64,000 nt of DNA from an uncultured Collinsella sp. (GTDB lineage Bacteria; Actinomycetota; Coriobacteriia; Coriobacteriales; Coriobacteriaceae). The first letter of the stretch is position 1; the number at the start of each line of letters is the position of its first letter. Below are positions 46,285 to 56,256 of the stretch, piece after piece. The translations under genes and the position numbers were made by a program. The notes under the pieces were generated by a model that was given only the letters and a program-made list of their open reading frames with translations, did not search any database and was not told the DNA's origin. The stretch is taken from contig UQHK01000009.1 in the NCBI GenBank assembly GCA_900540855.1, forward strand, positions 23,884-87,883, written 5' to 3'.

Positions 46285-47766
46285 CTAGCGCACCCCCTTC
46301 AAAGGCCCCTCGACCAGCCAAGATCCGGTGTCCTCCAGTAATACCTCGCTGGGGTCGCAGCCCAGCTCTCGGGCAAGAATCGCCACCACACGGCTCTGGC
46401 AAAAGCCGCTTTGGCATCGACCCATGCCGGCGCGGCAGCGGCGCTTGACGCCCTCGACCGAAACCGCGCCCGGGTGGCGTCGGATCGCGGCAACAATCTC
46501 GGCCTCGGGCACCGTTTCGCAGCGGCAGACGATTTGCCCCCAAGCGGGGTCGGATTCAATGAGCTCTTCCTTGCGCGCAAGCGGCACGCGGTCAAAGTCG
46601 TCCGGCGCGCGGCGAATCGGGTCCCAATCGGCCCTTTCGCGCAAAGCAACGCCCGCCTCGCGCATCACGCGCTCCATGCGCTCGGCAATGGCCGGCGCGC
46701 TCGCCACGCCCGGCGACTGAATACCTGCCGCGTGGAACAGCCCCGGCACCACGGCCGACTGCCCAATAAAGAAGTCGTTCGTTCCCTGAATGACCGGACG
46801 CCCGCCGGCAAATGCGCGCACCACGCGGCGCGTGTCCAGATCGGGCACCAGCTTGCGCGCGCCGGTCAGGAGCGCGTTGACGTCGTCCGCATAGGTCTGC
46901 GTGTCGCCCGGCTCGCGCACGGCGGCGGTCGCGGTGATCACGGTGTTGCCGTGTACGGTACCCGTGACGATAACGCCCTTGGACACCGGCGTGGGAACGG
47001 GGTAGAGCGGCATGAGTGCACGCGGTTCCTTGTCCAGCACCACGATGTTGCCCTGGCGCCAGACCATCTGGAACTCCTCGGCGCCCGCCATATGCGAGAT
47101 GTCGGCGGCGCCGTTGCCCGCGGCGTTGATCAGGTAGCGGCAGCGCACGTCTCCGGCGGGCGTCGCCAACGTAAAGCGCGCGCGGTCCTTGCTGTCGGCA
47201 GCAGCGTCCTCGTCGTGCGAGCTAGCAACCTCAATCGCTTCCACCGGTGCGGAGCGCATAAACGTTACGCCGTTGGCAACCGCGTTCTCCAGCGCGGCGA
47301 TGGCCACTTCAAACGGGTCAACGTAACCGGTCGAAGGGCACCACAACGCGCATGTTGCGTCGGCGCTGGCACGCGGTTCCAGCTTGCGGATACGTTCGGG
47401 GCCGATAATCGACAGCTCGGACACGCCGTTGGCTAGGCCATTCTGGCGCAGCTTCTCCAGGTGTGCGCGGTCTTCGTCGTTAAACCCCAGCACCATCGAC
47501 CCGGTGCGGCGGAACAAAAATCCCAGCTCCTGGGCCCACGTGCCATATAGCTCGCAGCCGCGGGCGTTGACCTGCGCCTTTACGGTTCCCGGAGCCGGAT
47601 CGTAGCCGGCGTGAACCAGGCCGCCGTTGGCCTTCGAGGCGCCCAGCGCAATGTCGTTGGCCGCCTCGACCACGCAAATGGATAGGTCATAACGCGCGAG
47701 CTGCCGCGCGATGGCGCACCCGGTAATACCCGCGCCCACAATTGCGATATCAAACGTTTCTGCCAC
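46285..47766 (-). CDS. glpA: GlpA-like glycerol-3-phosphate dehydrogenase with BFD 2Fe-2S domain
   Basis: This 493-residue protein has an N-terminal DAO/GlpA domain with the FAD motif IAIVGAGITGCAIARQLARY near residues 7-26. A C-terminal BFD-like [2Fe-2S] domain follows (VCRCETVPEAEI near residue 410, later CRAGMGRCQSGFC). It oxidises glycerol-3-phosphate to dihydroxyacetone phosphate anaerobically. The GTG start has GGGAGGC upstream. It leads a three-gene operon. Confidence 0.9.
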   Translation of the reverse strand: MAETFDIAIVGAGITGCAIARQLARYDLSICVVEAANDIALGASKANGGLVHAGYDPAPGTVKAQVNARGCELYGTWAQELGFLFRRTGSMVLGFNDEDRAHLEKLRQNGLANGVSELSIIGPERIRKLEPRASADATCALWCPSTGYVDPFEVAIAALENAVANGVTFMRSAPVEAIEVASSHDEDAAADSKDRARFTLATPAGDVRCRYLINAAGNGAADISHMAGAEEFQMVWRQGNIVVLDKEPRALMPLYPVPTPVSKGVIVTGTVHGNTVITATAAVREPGDTQTYADDVNALLTGARKLVPDLDTRRVVRAFAGGRPVIQGTNDFFIGQSAVVPGLFHAAGIQSPGVASAPAIAERMERVMREAGVALRERADWDPIRRAPDDFDRVPLARKEELIESDPAWGQIVCRCETVPEAEIVAAIRRHPGAVSVEGVKRRCRAGMGRCQSGFCQSRVVAILARELGCDPSEVLLEDTGSWLVEGPLKGVR

Positions 47767-47783
47767 GGTGCCTCCCAGACAAG

Positions 47784-47798
47784 TTGACAGGCTGTCAA
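47784..47798. promoter_or_regulatory. Palindrome upstream of the glpA operon
   Basis: TTGACA-GGC-TGTCAA lies about 18 bases upstream of the glpA start. It is a candidate operator; it is too close to the start for TTGACA to be the -35 box of this gene. Confidence 0.45.
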
Positions 47799-47936
47799 TA
47801 AAACCATCCTACGGTCTGCGCGCCCCCAGTGCGGCGGCAATGCGGCGAACAGCCCGGCAACACCCGCCAACGGCAGGCGAGGGGAGACTCAGTGACGTCG
47901 ACAACCTCGTCTGCCGACAACTGCGGCAACCGTTCG

Positions 47937-48393
47937 TCTCGACCTGTAACAGTAGGAGGAGGAAATCGGTCCTATGTGTTACAGATTGAGATTTAAAGTC
48001 AGGGAGAGATTCTTCTGTCTCGATCTGTAACATCTGGGGACTGTTTTGGGGTCTAGATGTTACAGATTTAGATGAACCAATCAGTCGATTTCGAATGTCT
48101 AAATCTGTAACGGTAAGACCTGTTTTTACCGAGTTGTTGTTACAGATTGAGATATTGAGATTGGACGTTTTCCTTTGTCTTGATCTGTAACAGATAGAAG
48201 GGTTTCTGACCCCTAGTTGTTACAGATTGAGATATTTAACGGAGGTCTCACCGTTCATCTCGATCTGTAATAGTAAGGACTGATTTTGGAGTCAAGATGT
48301 TGCAGATCGAGATTTAAGTCTGGGAGAGAACGGTTTGTCTAAATCTGTAACATCTGGGACCGTTTTTGCTGAGTGGCTGTTACAGATTGAGAT
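47937..48393. repeat. Phased array of 12 alternating inverted repeats, 40-bp period
   Basis: A motif close to TGTTACAGATTGAGAT alternates with its inverse TCTCGATCTGTAACA. Starts are at 47937, 47977, 48018, 48058, 48098, 48138, 48178, 48218, 48258, 48298, 48338 and 48378, so the steps are 40 or 41 bases. Spacers of 24-26 bases differ from each other but fall into two loosely similar classes by position. Neighbouring copies can pair into hairpins, e.g. a perfect 13-bp stem around the 48033-48057 spacer. There is no reading frame or T-run. The array is more A/T-rich than its surroundings and sits between the divergent glpA operon and the gene at 48493. Confidence 0.93.
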
Positions 48394-48492
48394 GTTTGTG
48401 TCCGCGCCAGCCCCGTACCCGGCCGTGGTCCTATATAAACAAACCCCGTGGTAAACTTGACCCGATTATAAATATTCCGAAAGGTATCCGTA

Positions 48493-48924
48493 ATGTCCAA
48501 GTACATCTCCGAGCTCATGTCGCCGCAGCTTATGGGCGTCGTCTATGCCTTCGTTGGCTTTATCATCGCCCTGTATGTGCTGTCGGTCGTCTATGTGTTC
48601 ATTGACGCTCGCCGCCGCGGCGCCAGCGCCTACGTGGCATGGGGCATCATCGCCCTCATCCCGTTTGTAGGCCTCATTGCCTACCTGGTCTTGCGCCCGC
48701 ACTCCTACGCGTCCGACCGCGAGGAGCAGGAGTTGGACATGGCCCTGCGCGAGCGCCAACTTGCCCAGTACGGCACCTGTCCGCAGTGCGGCGCGCCTAT
48801 CGAGAAGGACTTTGTCGTCTGCCCGGTGTGCGACACTCAGGTTCGCAACGTCTGCCCCAGCTGCCATCGCCCGCTCGATGCGCACTGGAAGGTCTGCCCC
48901 TACTGCCGAACTCGCATCCAGTAA
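48493..48924 (+). CDS. Zinc-ribbon membrane protein, function unknown
   Basis: This is a 143-residue protein with two membrane helices (about residues 12-36 and 44-64), then an arginine- and glutamate-rich linker. A C-terminal double zinc ribbon follows: CPQCGAPI, CPVCDTQV, CPSCHRPL and CPYCRTRI, four CxxC pairs. Such proteins are common in Actinobacteria and Firmicutes without assigned function. GAAAGG lies upstream. It stands alone, with the phased repeat array before it and a hairpin after it. Confidence 0.85.
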   Translation: MSKYISELMSPQLMGVVYAFVGFIIALYVLSVVYVFIDARRRGASAYVAWGIIALIPFVGLIAYLVLRPHSYASDREEQELDMALRERQLAQYGTCPQCGAPIEKDFVVCPVCDTQVRNVCPSCHRPLDAHWKVCPYCRTRIQ

Positions 48925-49025
48925 CGCATCCATCGCCGGGCCGGCCGTAAGCCACGGGCGTCCCGCGCAAGCCGCACGCGCACCCCGCAACCCCGCCCCC
49001 ACACGATGAAGCATGCGTAGAAAAT

Positions 49026-49058
49026 CGCCCGCCGTGCCATTAAGGTGCGGCGGGCGCT
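49026..49058 (+). terminator. Hairpin after the zinc-ribbon gene
   Basis: A strong stem CGCCCGCCG/CGGCGGGCG is followed by a short CTTGT. It separates this gene from the thrS promoter. Confidence 0.65.
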
Positions 49059-49085
49059 TGTATACCAAGGCAACCTGCCTATAAT
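49058..49085 (+). promoter_or_regulatory. Probable thrS promoter
   Basis: A perfect TATAAT at 49080-49085 lies 16 bases after TTGTAT (49058-49063). The leader to thrS is about 60 bases and shows no T-box features. Confidence 0.6.
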
Positions 49086-49154
49086 GATGCAAGTTAAAAC
49101 GCCGAGCGCATCGCACGCACTTGCATCAGGCATCCGAGAGGAGAAAACATACCC

Positions 49155-50918
<1,764 letters not shown>

Positions 50919-50940
50919 GGCAAACTTCACATCAAGTAAC

Positions 50941-50977
50941 AAAGGCGACCGTCCACAAAGGGCGGTCGCCTTTTTTC
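50941..50977 (+). terminator. Terminator of thrS
   Basis: Stem GGCGACCG/CGGTCGCC is followed by TTTTTT. Confidence 0.92.
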
Positions 50978-50990
50978 ATGTCAAAATTAG

Positions 50991-51018
50991 AAAAGCCGCT
51001 GGTTGAGCGGCTTTTTTT
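50991..51018 (+). terminator. Second terminator, possibly bidirectional
   Basis: AAAAGCCGCT/AGCGGCTTTT has A residues before and a T-run after the stem, so it could work on both strands. It insulates the polysaccharide locus from thrS. Confidence 0.85.
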
Positions 51019-51026
51019 GTTGCACA

Positions 51027-51157
51027 AAAAGGTACAGTTTTTGTAGAGGGGTATGGAGATATACCTACTAGCAGTACATTTTGCGTAATCTGGGCAAACG
51101 CTGATTAATTGCTCGTATAATGTCGCCTGTCGAAAGATACAAAAACCTGTACTTTTG
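51027..51157 (+). promoter_or_regulatory. Promoter region of the polysaccharide locus with an inverted repeat
   Basis: A perfect TATAAT lies at 51116-51121. An inverted pair flanks it: GGTACAGTTTTTGTA (from about 51030) and TACAAAAACCTGTAC (from about 51139). The copies are over 100 bases apart and could bind a regulator or form a loop. The 51019-51241 gap has no gene. Confidence 0.55.
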
Positions 51158-51241
51158 CGACTGCGCCTAGCTGCGAGCGAGAAGCCTGTTCTAAACGCCC
51201 CTGCATTTGCGTGCATCGCAAAGCCAAAGGGGGGCGAGAAC

Positions 51242-51832
51242 ATGGAACAGACGGCACGGCGCCAAGAGCAGCTGCCGGGCGCATTCAACAGCGCCACTAC
51301 CAACAGCCAGCACGGCCGCGTCCGCTGGTATTTGGTCCACACCCTCAACGGTAAAGAGCGCGAGACCTGCGAAAAGGTCCGCCGCATTATCCCGCACGAT
51401 CTGATGCAGGACGCTTTTGTGATGCAAAAGGAGTTCTGGTTTAAGCGGGACGGCGCATGGTCGCTCCAAACCAAACCCATGTACAAGGAATATTTCTTCG
51501 TCGCCACGCACGATGCCGCCGCGCTCGATAGGGCCTTGGCCCAGCTGAGCTTTGGCTGTCGCATCGCCGGTAGTAGGGAGCGGGCGTACATGCCCATGCC
51601 GGACGATGCGCAGGATTGGTACCGCAGCGTGCTGGACGACGACGGAGTGGTGCGCAACAGCGTGGCGCGCATAGAAGATGGCGTGCTGCACATAGAGCAG
51701 GGTCCACTTGTGGGGCAAGAGGCCCGCGTTAAAAAGGTCGACCGTCATAAGCGCTGGTGCCTGGTGGACGTGGGCGAAGGCGTCTCCGCTTTTAGGGAGC
51801 TGCTTCCGCTGGACGTTCCCAGCAAAACGTAA
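51242..51832 (+). CDS. NusG-family antiterminator, LoaP-like
   Basis: This is a 196-residue protein. The NGN domain begins at RWYLVHTLNGKERETCEKVRRI near residues 25-46 and includes PMYKEYFFVAT near 77-87. A KOW-like end (GPLVGQEARVKKVDRHKRWCLV) closes it. Specialised NusG paralogues of the LoaP group lie at the start of long polysaccharide operons and help RNA polymerase read through terminators. AAGGGGGGCGAG precedes ATG 51242. It directly precedes the polysaccharide genes on the same strand. Confidence 0.85.
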   Translation: MEQTARRQEQLPGAFNSATTNSQHGRVRWYLVHTLNGKERETCEKVRRIIPHDLMQDAFVMQKEFWFKRDGAWSLQTKPMYKEYFFVATHDAAALDRALAQLSFGCRIAGSRERAYMPMPDDAQDWYRSVLDDDGVVRNSVARIEDGVLHIEQGPLVGQEARVKKVDRHKRWCLVDVGEGVSAFRELLPLDVPSKT

Positions 51833-51880
51833 GGGATACGTTGCACCGGCAATTTATTTGGTTTTTGAATTTGTGGATTT

Positions 51881-51892
51881 GGGGGGGGGGGG
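51881..51892. repeat. Poly-G tract of 12 in the leader of the priming transferase gene
   Basis: Twelve consecutive G residues run from 51881 to 51892, followed directly by a hairpin GTTCCTG/CAGGAAC (51892-51909). Such tracts change length by slippage. It lies between the antiterminator gene and the GTG start at 51922, and inside the frame if translation begins at TTG 51841. Confidence 0.85.
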
Positions 51893-51921
51893 TTCCTGGG
51901 GACAGGAACGAAAGTTTTATT

Positions 51922-52722
51922 GTGACTGCTAAAGAAGTAACAGAGAATAATGCGCCCGTGGGGGCGACGCTCATTGCTCGGGCCATGGACCGGCGCAAGG
52001 GCACGGCGGGTGCTGGGGTCGGCTCCGCTGCAAACACGGGTGCGGTGAGCCTCCCGGGCTCGCCCGAGTTCGCTGCAGAGTCCCGTGCGCTCGACACGCG
52101 ATCGCTTGGCTACCGCTTCGTGAAGCGCACGTTCGACATCGCGTTCAGTGCGTGCGTCTGCGTCGTGGCTCTTATCCCTGGCACGGTTCTTTGCGCGTTC
52201 ATTGCGGCCGACACCAAGGGTGCTCCCATCTATGCGCACGAGCGGGCTGGGCGCTTCGGTCGCCCCATCCGCGTGCTCAAGTTCCGCTCCATGGTCGCCG
52301 ACGCCAACGACGTGGAGAAGTACCTCAGCCCCGAGCAGATCGAGGAGTGGCACCGCGAGCGGAAGGTCACAAACGATCCCCGCATCACCAAGCTAGGCCG
52401 CGTCCTGCGCAAGACTTCCCTGGACGAGCTGCCCCAGTTCTTCAACGTGCTCGCGGGCCAGCTCTCCGTCATCGGCCCTCGCGCCATCACCTACGAGGAG
52501 CTCGGGAACTTTACGCACGAGCAACAGGTGCAGGTGCTTGCCGTCCCGCAGGGCATTACCGGTGCCTGGCAGTCGGGCCCGCGCAACCTCGCGACCTTCG
52601 AGAACGGCCTGCGCCAGGAGTTCGAGCTTGCCTACGCGAAGGGTGCCAGCCTCAAGGCAGACTGGAAGGTCTTCTTCAAGACCTTTGGCGTCATGTTCGG
52701 CAAGAAGAAGACGGGGAGGTAG
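51922..52722 (+). CDS. Undecaprenyl-phosphate sugar-1-phosphate transferase (WcaJ/RfbP type)
   Basis: This 266-residue priming enzyme transfers a sugar phosphate to the lipid carrier at the membrane. One membrane hairpin (FDIAFSACVCVVALIPGTVL near residues 69-88) is followed by the catalytic domain: FRSMVAD, NDPRITKLGRVLRKTSLDELPQ and GPRAITYEE. This is the short one-segment form. The GTG at 51922 is the best-supported start, but a TTG at 51841 with AAGGGA upstream would include the G12 tract in the coding frame. Confidence 0.9.
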   Translation: MTAKEVTENNAPVGATLIARAMDRRKGTAGAGVGSAANTGAVSLPGSPEFAAESRALDTRSLGYRFVKRTFDIAFSACVCVVALIPGTVLCAFIAADTKGAPIYAHERAGRFGRPIRVLKFRSMVADANDVEKYLSPEQIEEWHRERKVTNDPRITKLGRVLRKTSLDELPQFFNVLAGQLSVIGPRAITYEELGNFTHEQQVQVLAVPQGITGAWQSGPRNLATFENGLRQEFELAYAKGASLKADWKVFFKTFGVMFGKKKTGR

Positions 52723-52725
52723 CGC

Positions 52726-53643
52726 ATGAGTGCTGACAAACCCCTCGTCTCGATCGTGGTGCCGACCTACAAGCGCTCTGACAGGATTCGCGTGGCCCTG
52801 GACTCAATCGCCGCGCAGGACTACGGCGCGGAGAACATCGAACTGATTGTAGTGAGCGACAATCGGCCGGAGTGGCCGGAAAGCGCCGAGACCGACGCGG
52901 CGGTCGCCCCCTATGCCGCGAGCCTTCCGCACTTTAGGCTGCTGCACACCTCCGGCCAGACCGGCGGCGGGGCGGCGCGCAACTACGCCTGCCGCCAGGC
53001 GACGGGCGAGTACCTCACGTTCCTCGACGATGACGACGAGTTCCTGCCTGACAAGGTGTCCACCCAGGTCGCCTTCATGCAGGAAAACTCCCTCGACATG
53101 AGCTGGCAGGATGTCTCGTGGTATGACGAACGTGGCCGGCTTGTGGAGCACCGCAGGCTCGACCATTGCGAGGACTTCTCCACCGAGGGTCTGCTGCGCG
53201 CGCACCTCCTAACGCCGATAAGCCCAACGGCCATCTATATGCTCAGGCGCGACCTGTTCGACCGCACTGAGGGTTTCGGCGAGGTGGCGACCGGCCAAGA
53301 CTGGTGGCTGATGCTGCGCTGCATAGAGGCTGGCGCCCACATGGGCTACATGCCCGAGGTGCACGTGAGGCAGTACCTCCATTCCGGCGAGAGGCTCTCG
53401 CTTGGCAAGAACAAGGTAAACGGCGAGGTCGCAAGGCACGAGGTGGTGCGCGGCTACTACCCGCGCCTCAGCAAGAAGGATGTGCGCTACATCGAATTTC
53501 GCCACAACGCCGTGCTCGCCTTCGCTATGAAGCGCAGCAACCAGCCAGGCCAGGCTGTGATTTACGCCTTAAAGGCCATTGCCTCATCGCCCGCCGCCTG
53601 CGTCTCTGAGGCGCTGAAGTTCTTCGGCAAGGCGAAATCCTAA
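52726..53643 (+). CDS. Glycosyltransferase family 2
   Basis: This 305-residue GT-A enzyme starts VSIVVPTYKRSDRIRVALDS near residues 8-27. The nucleotide/metal-binding region is TFLDDDDEFLPDKV near residues 97-110 (DxD). A later GQDWWLMLRC segment is typical of the acceptor loop. It has no membrane segment and would add one sugar to the lipid-linked unit. It starts 3 bases after the previous stop. Confidence 0.88.
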   Translation: MSADKPLVSIVVPTYKRSDRIRVALDSIAAQDYGAENIELIVVSDNRPEWPESAETDAAVAPYAASLPHFRLLHTSGQTGGGAARNYACRQATGEYLTFLDDDDEFLPDKVSTQVAFMQENSLDMSWQDVSWYDERGRLVEHRRLDHCEDFSTEGLLRAHLLTPISPTAIYMLRRDLFDRTEGFGEVATGQDWWLMLRCIEAGAHMGYMPEVHVRQYLHSGERLSLGKNKVNGEVARHEVVRGYYPRLSKKDVRYIEFRHNAVLAFAMKRSNQPGQAVIYALKAIASSPAACVSEALKFFGKAKS

Positions 53644-53686
53644 CTATTTCATATGTGTGCCTGCTCTTAACGAAAGGTTGAATGAT

Positions 53687-54958
53687 ATGTCCGAAAAAAT
53701 GAAGATAGCAGTCGCCGGCACCGGCTATGTGGGGCTCTCGTTGGCCGTTCTGCTCTCGCAGCACAACGAGGTGCGCGCGCTCGACATCGTCTCCGAGAAG
53801 GTAGAGAAGATTAACGCTTTTCAGTCGCCCATCCAGGACGACGAGATTGAGCTCTTCCTGGCCGAGGCTAAGGCGGGCACGAGGAAGCTCGACCTGCATG
53901 CAACCGTGGACGTCGCCGAGGCCTATACAGGCGCGGATTTCGCCATCGTGGCCACGCCAACGAACTACGACTCGGACCGCAACTTTTTCGACACCTCGTC
54001 TGTTGAAGCCGCAATTTCGGCAATCCGCTCGGTGAACCCGACGGCCTGGATTGTCATCAAGTCGACCATCCCTGTGGGTTACACTTCGTCGCTTCGCGAG
54101 ACGCTTGGCGACAGCCGCATCATCTTCAGCCCCGAGTTCCTTCGAGAGAGCAAGGCGCTCTACGATAATTTGCACCCTAGCCGCATCGTTGTGGGCGCGC
54201 CCAAGGACGACGAGGAAGCTGTGAAGGCCGCAAAGACGTTTGCTGGGCTGCTCGCCCAAGGCGTCGGCCCCGCCGAGCTTGAGCGCACCAACCCTGATGG
54301 CACGACGGGCATCCCGCAGCTCGTTCTTGGTACCACCGAGGCGGAGGCCGTGAAGCTGTTCGCCAACACCTACCTGGCACTTCGCGTGGCGTACTTCAAT
54401 GAGCTGGACACTTACTGCGAGATGAGGGGACTCAACACCAAGGACGTCATCGATGGCGTGTGCCTAGAGCCCCGCATTGGCTCCCACTACAACAACCCCT
54501 CCTTCGGCTACGGCGGCTACTGCCTGCCCAAGGACACCAAGCAGTTGCTGGCCAACTATAAGGACGTGCCTCAGAACCTTATCGAGGCCATCGTCGATGC
54601 CAACCGCACTCGCAAGGACTACATTGCAGACGAGGTACTGCAACTGCTGTGGGACAAGGTATACGAAGGCAAGGAGAAGCCCGTGGCGGGCGTGTACCGC
54701 CTGACCATGAAGTCGAACTCCGACAATTTCCGCGCCAGTTCCATCCAGGGCGTTATGAAGCGCGTGAAGGCCAAGGGAGTGCCGGTCGTTGTCTACGAGC
54801 CAACGCTGGACGCGCCGGAATTCTTCGGTTCCGAGGTGACGCATGACCTTGAGAAGTTCAAGGCCGAGTGCGACGTGATCATTGCCAACCGGTGGAGCGA
54901 CGATCTGGCCGATGTTGCCGGCAAGGTGTATACCCGCGACCTATTCAAGAGGGATTAG
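53687..54958 (+). CDS. UDP-glucose 6-dehydrogenase
   Basis: This 423-residue enzyme oxidises UDP-glucose to UDP-glucuronate with NAD. The Rossmann motif is KIAVAGTGYVGLSLAVLLSQ near residues 5-24. Further blocks are KSTIPVGYT, FSPEFLRESKAL and the catalytic cysteine in SFGYGGYCLPKDTKQL near residue 275. It supplies glucuronate for the polymer. ATG 53687 follows GAAAGG. A GDP-mannose dehydrogenase is the alternative within the same family. Confidence 0.9.
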   Translation: MSEKMKIAVAGTGYVGLSLAVLLSQHNEVRALDIVSEKVEKINAFQSPIQDDEIELFLAEAKAGTRKLDLHATVDVAEAYTGADFAIVATPTNYDSDRNFFDTSSVEAAISAIRSVNPTAWIVIKSTIPVGYTSSLRETLGDSRIIFSPEFLRESKALYDNLHPSRIVVGAPKDDEEAVKAAKTFAGLLAQGVGPAELERTNPDGTTGIPQLVLGTTEAEAVKLFANTYLALRVAYFNELDTYCEMRGLNTKDVIDGVCLEPRIGSHYNNPSFGYGGYCLPKDTKQLLANYKDVPQNLIEAIVDANRTRKDYIADEVLQLLWDKVYEGKEKPVAGVYRLTMKSNSDNFRASSIQGVMKRVKAKGVPVVVYEPTLDAPEFFGSEVTHDLEKFKAECDVIIANRWSDDLADVAGKVYTRDLFKRD

Positions 54959-54963
54959 TATTT

Positions 54964-56256
54964 GTGGCGATTACTGCTGATAAAAAAAAGAGACGGCTGC
55001 TCCTTCTGACGAGGAGGTTCCCCTTTAACCGCGGCGAGGTCGCCGCTGAGTCCTATCTCGAGAACGAGATAGGCGTTCTTTCGACCTATTTCGACGAGGT
55101 GCTCGCCGTGGGGACCGAGGCGCAGCCGGGTGACGCGCCCACCTGCGCGCTGCCGGGCAATGTGACGCCCCTGGCCTTGGGTTGCGGTAATACCTCCAAG
55201 GACAAGGCTTTGCTTGCAGTCAAAGGGATCGCGTTTCCCCTTTTGGGCGGTGCGGACGTTCGTGAGGCCTATGCCACAGAATCCGTTCATGGAATCGGAA
55301 AGCGCGTGTTTCGGGGCTACTTTGCCGCGAGGGCGAAGGCAAAGGCGGACGTGCTTGCGGAGGAACTGGTCCGCTTTGGCTTTGAGCCCACGCACATATA
55401 CAGCTTTTGGCTTTACGACACCGCTTTGGTCGCTGCTTGGCTGACCGGCACGTACCCATGTGCACGCGCCGTTGCGCGTGCACATGGGTACGATCTGTAT
55501 GCAGATCGTACCGATGTGCATTATTTGCCCTTCCGGGGATACCTCCTATCCAAGCTTTCCGGAGTGCTTCCCTGCTCGAAAGACGGGGAGGAATACATAA
55601 ACGCGAACTGGCCGGGCCATGAGGGCAAGGTGACGACCTCCTATCTCGGAACGCGGGAGATGCCAGACAAGTCCGGCGAGCCGTTGACCTGCCCGTTGCG
55701 GGTCGTCTCGTGCTCGCGTATTGTCGACGTTAAGCGCGTGCCTCTTCTTGCTAAGGCTGTCACCCTTCTTGATGCCGAAGGGCTTCGCGTCGAATGGACC
55801 CATTACGGCGACGGCCCACAGCTCGAGGAGGCGAGGGCCGCCTGCTCGTTGCTGACGCACTCCACCGCGAAGTTCGCGGGGGCTTTGCCGAACGACGCGC
55901 TTTTGGGGGAGTACGCAGCGAAGCATTTCGACGTCTTCGTGAACGTCTCGTCAAGCGAGGGCCTGCCGCTTTCGATCATGGAGGCCTGCGGATTCGGCAT
56001 TCCCGTCATCGCCACGGACGTTGGCGGAACCCACGAGATAGTAAGCGATGGCGTCAACGGCTTTCTCCTACCTAGCGACTGTGGACCGGAAGATGTCGCC
56101 GCGGCCATAAAGCGATTCGTCTTTTTGGGCAAGGCCGAAGGGTCTTCTATGAGGCGCGCTGCAAGGGCCGTTTGGGAGAGGGACTTCCGTTTGGAGGCCA
56201 ACGTGGAGGGGCTTGTGCGCTCGCTCGGAGTCGATTACAGAAACGAAGGTGAATGA
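54964..56256 (+). CDS. Glycosyltransferase family 4
   Basis: This is a 430-residue GT-B enzyme. It has RAHGYDLYADRTDVHYLPFR, typical of this group, and the nucleotide-sugar region SSEGLPLSIMEACGFGIPVIATDVGGTHEIV near residues 331-361. A GTG start at 54964 follows AGAGGG; no ATG is in a suitable place. The gene contains two perfect adjacent hairpins at 55451-55511. Its stop overlaps the next gene. Confidence 0.85.
   Translation: MAITADKKKRRLLLLTRRFPFNRGEVAAESYLENEIGVLSTYFDEVLAVGTEAQPGDAPTCALPGNVTPLALGCGNTSKDKALLAVKGIAFPLLGGADVREAYATESVHGIGKRVFRGYFAARAKAKADVLAEELVRFGFEPTHIYSFWLYDTALVAAWLTGTYPCARAVARAHGYDLYADRTDVHYLPFRGYLLSKLSGVLPCSKDGEEYINANWPGHEGKVTTSYLGTREMPDKSGEPLTCPLRVVSCSRIVDVKRVPLLAKAVTLLDAEGLRVEWTHYGDGPQLEEARAACSLLTHSTAKFAGALPNDALLGEYAAKHFDVFVNVSSSEGLPLSIMEACGFGIPVIATDVGGTHEIVSDGVNGFLLPSDCGPEDVAAAIKRFVFLGKAEGSSMRRAARAVWERDFRLEANVEGLVRSLGVDYRNEGE
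55451..55511. repeat. Two adjacent perfect hairpins inside a glycosyltransferase gene
   Basis: 19-base arms 55451-55469 and 55474-55492 pair perfectly around CGTT. Immediately after, GTACGATCTG and CAGATCGTAC (55488-55511) pair around TATG. Both lie within the codons for the conserved CARAVARAHGYDLYADRT region. Confidence 0.85.

Noticed and set aside
47937..48393. CRISPR array
   Set aside because: The repeats are only about 15 bases, alternate in orientation and vary in sequence, and no cas gene is present. A CRISPR has longer, same-direction, near-identical repeats.
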